9,245 nucleotides of DNA from Halococcaceae archaeon (GTDB lineage Archaea > Halobacteriota > Halobacteria > Halobacteriales > Halalkalicoccaceae): positions 1 to 9,245 of the forward strand of contig SKWB01000022.1 in NCBI GenBank assembly GCA_007129135.1. The letters run 5' to 3'. Each line of letters starts with the position of its first letter. Position 1 is the first letter of the stretch. Under the pieces are notes generated by a model. It ran no database searches. It saw only the letters and a program-made list of their open reading frames with translations, and had not been told where the DNA came from. Of this stretch, positions 5,909 through 9,245 are shown one piece after another. A program made the position numbers and the translations under genes.

Positions 5909-6415
5909 ATGAATCTGAACAGGCGGAACGTGCTGGTGGGACTGGGGACGATGACGATCGGCGGCGGGGCGGCCTTCGGCTCGGGGGCGTTCAGCCAGGT
6001 CGAAGCCGAGCGCTCGGTCACGGTCGACGTGGCCGAGGACGCCGACGCGCTGATCGCGCTCACCGCGGGCGACTCCGCGTACGTGAACGAGGTCGACGGC
6101 CAGGTCGTGATCGACCTCGGGAGCGAGGAACTCGGCGACGCCGACGGGCTGAACCTCGGGGCCGTCACGACCCTCACCGAGGCGCTCTCGGTGACGAACA
6201 ACCACGAGGAGCCGGTGGAGCTCACGATCGACGGGGTCGAGAGCGACGACATCGAGGTCCGGTTCGAGGACGGTGAAGACGGAGGGGAGATCGACGGTTA
6301 CGACCTCGGGGACGGAGCGACGCTTGACCTCGACATCGTGATCGATACCGACGAGGCGAGCGCCGACTCGCAGATCGACGAGACCGTGACCGTCCTCGCG
6401 GAGTCGACGGACTGA
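5909..6415 (+). CDS. small exported DUF1102-like protein
   Basis: A 168-residue acidic protein. The N terminus MNLNRRNVLVGLGTMTIGGG has a twin-arginine pair (Arg5-Arg6) followed by a hydrophobic segment (8-27), so Tat export is possible. The following FGSGAFSQVEAERSVTVDVAED (23-44) is the pattern I know from haloarchaeal DUF1102 proteins; processing is expected around residues 22-30. The mature part (about 140 residues) has alternating beta-like segments, a conserved-looking SVTNNHEEPVELTI (94-107), and a very acidic loop at 112-130; no Cys and no second membrane segment. It resembles in layout the small beta-rich subunits of TasA/camelysin type that are processed by SipW-like peptidases, and a signal peptidase gene follows 56 bases later. 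It shares motifs with the 306-residue protein encoded at 4261-5181. Fibre formation is not shown. Confidence 0.78.
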   Translation: MNLNRRNVLVGLGTMTIGGGAAFGSGAFSQVEAERSVTVDVAEDADALIALTAGDSAYVNEVDGQVVIDLGSEELGDADGLNLGAVTTLTEALSVTNNHEEPVELTIDGVESDDIEVRFEDGEDGGEIDGYDLGDGATLDLDIVIDTDEASADSQIDETVTVLAESTD

Positions 6416-6440
6416 GGCGTGTCTTCCGGTTCGACACACC
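6416..6440 (+). other. stem-loop between the exported subunit and peptidase genes
   Basis: GGCGTGTC at 6416-6423 pairs with GACACACC at 6433-6440 in 7 of 8 positions, around a 9-base loop, directly after the stop of the DUF1102-like gene. A second small palindrome, TACCGGTA, follows at 6442-6449. It could protect the upstream mRNA or reduce transcription into the peptidase gene. Confidence 0.35.
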
Positions 6441-6471
6441 GTACCGGTAGCCCCCCAACCGAGGGACGGCC

Positions 6472-7599
6472 GTGAACGGAACCCCACTCGGACGAGCGCT
6501 CTCCGCGCTCGCCCTGCTCCTCGTGGTCGCGATGCTCGTCGGTGCCGCGCTCGGTCAGCCGGTCGGGCTCGGCTACGTCGCGAGCGGGAGCATGGCTCCG
6601 ACGCTCTCGACCGGCGACGGCTTTCTCGCCGTTCCGAGCGCGTTCGTCGAGCCCGAAGAGGGTGACGTCGTCGTGTTCGAGGCCCAGGAACTCCACGACG
6701 GTGGCCTGACGACCCACCGGATCGTCGGCGAGACCGACGAGGGCTACGTGACGCGCGGCGATGCCAACCCGTTCACCGATCAGGACGGCCCCGAGCCGCC
6801 GGTCACCGACGATCAGGTGGTCGCGGTCGCCCCCCAGGTCAACGGCGAGGTCGTCTCGATCCCGCACCTGGGGACGGGAGTCATGGCGCTCCAGACGACC
6901 GTCGAGCGGGTCGGGCCACTCGGCGGGAGCGCGGGCCCGCTCCTCGTCTGGATCGGGCTCCTGCTCACCTGCGTCGCTCTCCTCTCCGATCGGGGGACGA
7001 CCCGTCGTCAGACCGATCGCTCGCGCTCGCGTCCGGGCGTGATCCGAACGCAGACGCTCGTCGTCGTGGTGGTGTTGCTCGTCGTGATCCCCGTCACCGC
7101 GGCGATGGTCGTTCCGAGCGGTGTCCACACCTTCGGGATCGCGAGCACGACCGCCGACTCGGACGACCCGCTCGTGATCGAACCGGGTGAGCGTTCGACC
7201 GTCGAACACACGCTCCACAACGACGGCGCCGTTCCGGCCGTCGCCGTCCTCGAACCGACGAGCGAGGAGCTCTCGGTCGAATCCGATCGGGCGTCGCTCC
7301 CGCGGGACTCGTCCACATCGGTCGCGGTCACGCTCTCCGCCCCCGAGGAGGAGGGCGAGTACTACCGTTCGTTCACCGAACACCGCTACCTCGCGGTGTT
7401 GCCGCCGTCGGTGCTGGTGTGGCTCCACGGGATCCACCCGCTGCTCGCGCTCTCGACCGTGAACCTCGTCGTCCTCGCGGGCTTTCTGGCGCTCGCGGCG
7501 GTCGTCGCGGGGCTCCGACCGCAACGGATCCGATCGTCCTCGACGCCGCTTTCGGTCAGACTCAGACGGACTGCCCTCGCCTGGTGGGAGCGCAGATGA
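6472..7599 (+). CDS. archaeal-type signal peptidase I (S26B) with extra C-terminal domain
   Basis: 375 residues, longer than a typical archaeal signal peptidase. Membrane helix 1 is at about 8-28. The outer catalytic domain spans about 35-153 and carries the nucleophile Ser40 in YVASGSMAPT, the catalytic His82 in TTHRIVG, and acidic residues Asp97 (TRGDANP) and Asp104. A His instead of the bacterial Lys places it in the archaeal/SipW-like group. Helices follow at about 154-172 and 194-214, joined by an Arg-rich loop (173-193, cytoplasmic); then an outer domain of about 100 residues (215-320) with VIEPGERSTVEHTLHNDG, CARDB-like in style, and a last helix at 324-347 before a basic tail. The GTG start has GAGGG seven bases upstream. 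It presumably removes signal peptides from exported partners encoded alongside, at the outer face of the membrane. Its stop overlaps the next ORF (ATGA). Confidence 0.9.
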   Translation: MNGTPLGRALSALALLLVVAMLVGAALGQPVGLGYVASGSMAPTLSTGDGFLAVPSAFVEPEEGDVVVFEAQELHDGGLTTHRIVGETDEGYVTRGDANPFTDQDGPEPPVTDDQVVAVAPQVNGEVVSIPHLGTGVMALQTTVERVGPLGGSAGPLLVWIGLLLTCVALLSDRGTTRRQTDRSRSRPGVIRTQTLVVVVVLLVVIPVTAAMVVPSGVHTFGIASTTADSDDPLVIEPGERSTVEHTLHNDGAVPAVAVLEPTSEELSVESDRASLPRDSSTSVAVTLSAPEEEGEYYRSFTEHRYLAVLPPSVLVWLHGIHPLLALSTVNLVVLAGFLALAAVVAGLRPQRIRSSSTPLSVRLRRTALAWWERR

Positions 7600-7745
7600 G
7601 TCACGAATCTATCCGAATAGCCGATACGTTTACCCCCTTCGGAGCGCACTCTCCGGGGATGCCCTCCTCGAAGCGACGCGACCGCCCCCTCGGTGGGTCG
7701 GTCGCGAGCCTCGCGACACCGGATCCGTGGGGGGAGCGTCCGTGA
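7596..7745 (+). CDS. possible short coupled ORF, 49 residues
   Basis: The ATG overlaps the signal peptidase stop (ATGA), is preceded by GGGAG at the ideal spacing (7586-7590), and its TGA overlaps the GTG start of the DUF5305 gene (GTGA). This is the geometry of a translationally coupled gene. The product (MSHESIRIADTF near the start, ATPDPWGERP at the end) is not acidic, has a basic patch KRRDR at 26-30, and has no recognisable domain. The first third has codons less GC-rich at position three, partly because a promoter-like element overlaps it. A second in-frame ATG at 7659 would give 28 residues, 28 bases after that element. It may be a real small protein, a leader peptide for coupling, or only a spacer. 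Confidence 0.35.
   Translation: MSHESIRIADTFTPFGAHSPGMPSSKRRDRPLGGSVASLATPDPWGERP
7627..7634 (+). promoter_or_regulatory. internal TATA-like element upstream of the DUF5305 gene
   Basis: CGTTTACC within GATACGTTTACCCCC, in a locally A/T-richer stretch starting at about 7600. It is centred 28 bases before an ATG at 7659 and could give a separate transcript for the short ORF and the DUF5305 gene. Confidence 0.4.
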
Positions 7746-8896
7746 CGCTCTCGCCCCGATCCCGGCTGCTGCTCGCCCGCCACGGGAGGACGGTCGCGCT
7801 CTCGCTCGCGCTCGTCGCGCTCGTCGCGCTCGCGCTCTCGGGGATGACGCTCGCCGCTCCCGGGACCACGGAGGTCTCCGAGGAACGGGACCGAGAGACC
7901 GTCACGACCGACGTGGGAACGAGCGCGCTCGTCACCGCCGACGACTCGCTCTACGGGGAGGGGACGACCCTCGAAGACAAGTCCCGATACCTGCTCTCGG
8001 ACGCCCCGGAGCTCTCGATCGAGGTGCGCACGGACGCACCGGCTGGCTCCGAGGTCACCCACGAACTCGTCCTCGTGACGACCGCGAGCGCCGACGAGGA
8101 GACGTTCTGGGAGGACCGAGAGACCCTGATCGAGGAGAGACACACCGTGGGTGAGGAGCCGGTCGCCTCGGGGACGGAGATCGACGTGCAGGAGCTCGCA
8201 GAGTCCGTCGAGGAGACCGACGAACGGCTCTCGAACGTCGGGAGCATCGATCTCGTCCTCTCGCTCCGGACGACCTACGACACGGGGAGCTACGCCGACG
8301 AACAGCGCTCCTCGGTGCCGCTCGAACTCACCGCCGATGCCTACTGGCTCGACGGCTCGCTCTCGGAGGAGTCCGAACACAGCGAGGTCGCCGTCAGCGA
8401 GGTCGAGGAGGAGCCGGATCTCCTCGCGAGCGCCGGACTCGCGCTGCTCGGCGTCGTTTCGGGCGCTGGCGCGGCGTTCGCGTGGCGACACCGGGAGGAC
8501 GCGGTCGACGTCGGGGCGCTCACCCAGCAGGTCCACAGCCGTCGCCACGCCGAGTGGATCTCCCGCGGGCAGATCCCGATGTGGATGGGCAAGGACTACG
8601 TCCGACTCGACACGCTGGAGGACGTCGTGGACGTCGCCATCGACACCAACCAGCGGGTCGTCCACGACACCGAGCGCGACCTCCACGCCGTCATCCAGGG
8701 CGACGTCGTCTACTACTACTCGCTCGACGGGAGTTGGGAGGAGGTCGCCTGGCCGAAGATGGACATGAGCGGCTTTTCGGAGCTCTCGGAGGCGACGACG
8801 GAGTTCGACGGGGAGTGGGAGCCGGCGTCGAACGGCACTGACGGGTGGGTCGAGGACCTGGATCCCGAGGACGAGGCTAGCTGGGAGAACCTGTAG
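7742..8896 (+). CDS. DUF5305 domain membrane protein
   Basis: 384 residues. An N-terminal basic stretch (SRLLLARHGR) precedes a Leu/Ala-rich membrane helix (about 17-36). A long outer domain (about 37-226) has the DUF5305 pattern: TTDVGTSALVTADDSLYGEGTTLEDKSRYLLSD region at 55-87, LSIEVRTDAPAGSEVTHELVLVTTA (91-115), FWEDRETLIEER and LSLRTTYDTGSY (173-184), mostly beta. A second helix (about 228-247) is followed by a cytoplasmic domain (250-384) with WISRGQIPMWMGKDYVRLDTLEDVVDVAIDT and a VVYYYSLDG element, then an acidic Gly/Asn/Trp-rich tail. The GTG at 7742 is preferred over the one at 7727 because it has GGGGAG just upstream and couples to the preceding stop (GTGA). The family function is unknown. 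I recall such proteins commonly standing next to signal peptidase and DUF1102-like genes in haloarchaea, as here. Confidence 0.83.
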   Translation: MTLSPRSRLLLARHGRTVALSLALVALVALALSGMTLAAPGTTEVSEERDRETVTTDVGTSALVTADDSLYGEGTTLEDKSRYLLSDAPELSIEVRTDAPAGSEVTHELVLVTTASADEETFWEDRETLIEERHTVGEEPVASGTEIDVQELAESVEETDERLSNVGSIDLVLSLRTTYDTGSYADEQRSSVPLELTADAYWLDGSLSEESEHSEVAVSEVEEEPDLLASAGLALLGVVSGAGAAFAWRHREDAVDVGALTQQVHSRRHAEWISRGQIPMWMGKDYVRLDTLEDVVDVAIDTNQRVVHDTERDLHAVIQGDVVYYYSLDGSWEEVAWPKMDMSGFSELSEATTEFDGEWEPASNGTDGWVEDLDPEDEASWENL

Positions 8897-9008
8897 TCGG
8901 ATTCCGGGACGTCTCGCTGACGTCCGACACTCCTGCCTCACGAGTTACCCTCCGCTCCGAGATGCTCCCCGTTCGGATCTTCCGAGGGCTCTCCGTTCGC
9001 CCTCGCAG
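8897..9008. other. gene-free 3' region of the secretion locus
   Basis: No gene supported. GGACGT at 8907-8912 can pair with ACGTCC at 8920-8925 around CTCGCTG, a possible hairpin eleven bases after the DUF5305 stop. No T-tract follows. Confidence 0.35.
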
Positions 9009-9067
9009 CGAGCACGATGGGATTCGAACCGGAGGAAGACGTGCTCGCTTCGCTGCGCGCGTCTTCC
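9007..9067. repeat. nested inverted repeats in the tRNA flank
   Basis: Two mutually exclusive hairpins: AGCGAGCACG at 9007-9016 pairs perfectly with 9040-9049 (10 bp, enclosing the T-arm copy), and GGAAGACG at 9034-9041 pairs perfectly with CGTCTTCC at 9060-9067 (8 bp). The second one looks like a palindromic insert of roughly 35-40 bases between two T-arm-like fragments. Confidence 0.45.
9009..9030 (-). repeat. 22-bp exact copy of the 3' end of tRNA-Arg
   Basis: These 22 bases are identical to 9125-9146, which is the discriminator base, the acceptor 3' strand and half of the T-arm of the tRNA-Arg gene, in the same orientation. Archaeal integrases commonly use this part of tRNA genes as an attachment site, so this may be an old att copy. 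A recombination product is the alternative. Confidence 0.6.
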
Positions 9068-9068
9068 A

Positions 9069-9124
9069 GGGCTCGAACCCATCTCGGTCCGTCCGACACG
9101 CCTCGCTGTCGCTCGGCGGTCGTA
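9069..9124 (-). pseudogene. degraded tRNA-Arg-like sequence
   Basis: Read on the minus strand, this holds pieces in the same order as in the intact tRNA-Arg: GTCGGAC (anticodon stem), CCGA (opposite side of that stem) and ATGGGTTCGA (T-arm), with the anticodon loop and variable region shortened. The D-arm part is only vaguely similar. It lacks a usable anticodon loop and cannot be a functional tRNA. Confidence 0.4.
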
Positions 9125-9199
9125 CGAGCACGATGGGATTCGAACCCATGACCATCGGATTAGAAGTCCGACGCTCTGTCCTAGCTGAGCTACGTGCCC
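9125..9199 (-). tRNA. tRNA-Arg (anticodon UCU)
   Basis: A 75-base cloverleaf without intron: acceptor GGGCACG with CGTGCTC (one G-U pair), D-stem GCTC/GAGC, anticodon stem TCGGA/TCCGA around the loop CTTCTAA (anticodon TCT, at 9162-9164), variable loop TGGTC, T-stem ATGGG/CCCAT with the loop TTCGAAT, and discriminator G. CCA is not encoded. It reads AGA codons (and AGG by wobble), which are rare in haloarchaea. Confidence 0.96.
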
Positions 9200-9222
9200 T
9201 CGTCATCCGCTTCTCGCCGGGC

Positions 9223-9234
9223 GAAGAAAAACTG
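9223..9234 (-). promoter_or_regulatory. TATA-like element of the tRNA-Arg gene
   Basis: The minus strand reads CAGTTTTTCTTC, a T-rich patch centred about 30 bases before the 5' end of the tRNA at 9199. Confidence 0.45.
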
Positions 9235-9245
9235 TCGGATACGAA

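Noticed and set aside
7800..7842. Short tandem repeats (GTCGCGCTC type) in the DUF5305 gene
   Set aside because: They simply encode the Leu-Ala-Val-rich membrane helix with favoured GC-rich codons.
8877..9206. A 109-residue minus-strand ORF across the tRNA region
   Set aside because: It is translation of the tRNA gene and its repeated fragments (phrases such as GSNPIVL), a well-known type of false gene prediction.
1..9245. CRISPR array, insertion sequence or transposase, rRNA
   Set aside because: No regularly spaced repeats, no terminal inverted repeats flanking a transposase-like ORF, and no rRNA-like sequence were seen. The only repeats of note are in the tRNA flank and promoter regions.

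Overview
The window is GC-rich chromosomal DNA from a halophilic archaeon (class Halobacteria). The proteins are strongly acidic (Asp/Glu-rich, Lys-poor). Many starts are preceded by a short A/T-rich TATA-like element 25-30 bases upstream, the geometry of leaderless haloarchaeal transcripts. Several products look like families found mainly in haloarchaea (DUF7344, DUF1102, DUF5305). Genus cannot be decided from the sequence.

Left part (1-3004), housekeeping: the first 26 codons of a probable winged-helix regulator run off the left edge (minus). Then come a DUF2267 protein (minus), a divergent 41-residue single-helix membrane protein (plus), an L-threonine aldolase (minus), and a divergent M29-type aminopeptidase (plus). 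A perfect 10-bp inverted repeat lies between the last two.

Middle (3005-4264): an otherwise gene-poor stretch hides a 26-residue peptide with 9 cysteines, metallothionein-like, with its own leaderless promoter. It is followed by an FkbM-type SAM methyltransferase with a clear TATA element.

Right part (4261-8896), a cell-surface secretion locus in two divergent arms. The minus arm is a DUF7344 winged-helix membrane protein overlapping by one base a secreted beta-rich protein of 306 residues. The plus arm is a small exported DUF1102-like protein, an archaeal-type signal peptidase I with an extra C-terminal extracellular domain, a short overlapping ORF, and a DUF5305 membrane protein. The two exported proteins share N-terminal and internal motifs, so I read the locus as two related surface subunits with a local signal peptidase and a local regulator. 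This resembles the general logic of TasA/SipW loci, but no function is proven.

Right edge (8897-9245): tRNA-Arg(UCU) on the minus strand. Its 3' flank carries a 22-bp exact copy of its 3' end, a more degraded tRNA-like stretch and a palindromic insert, which look like scars of recombination or integration at the tRNA gene.
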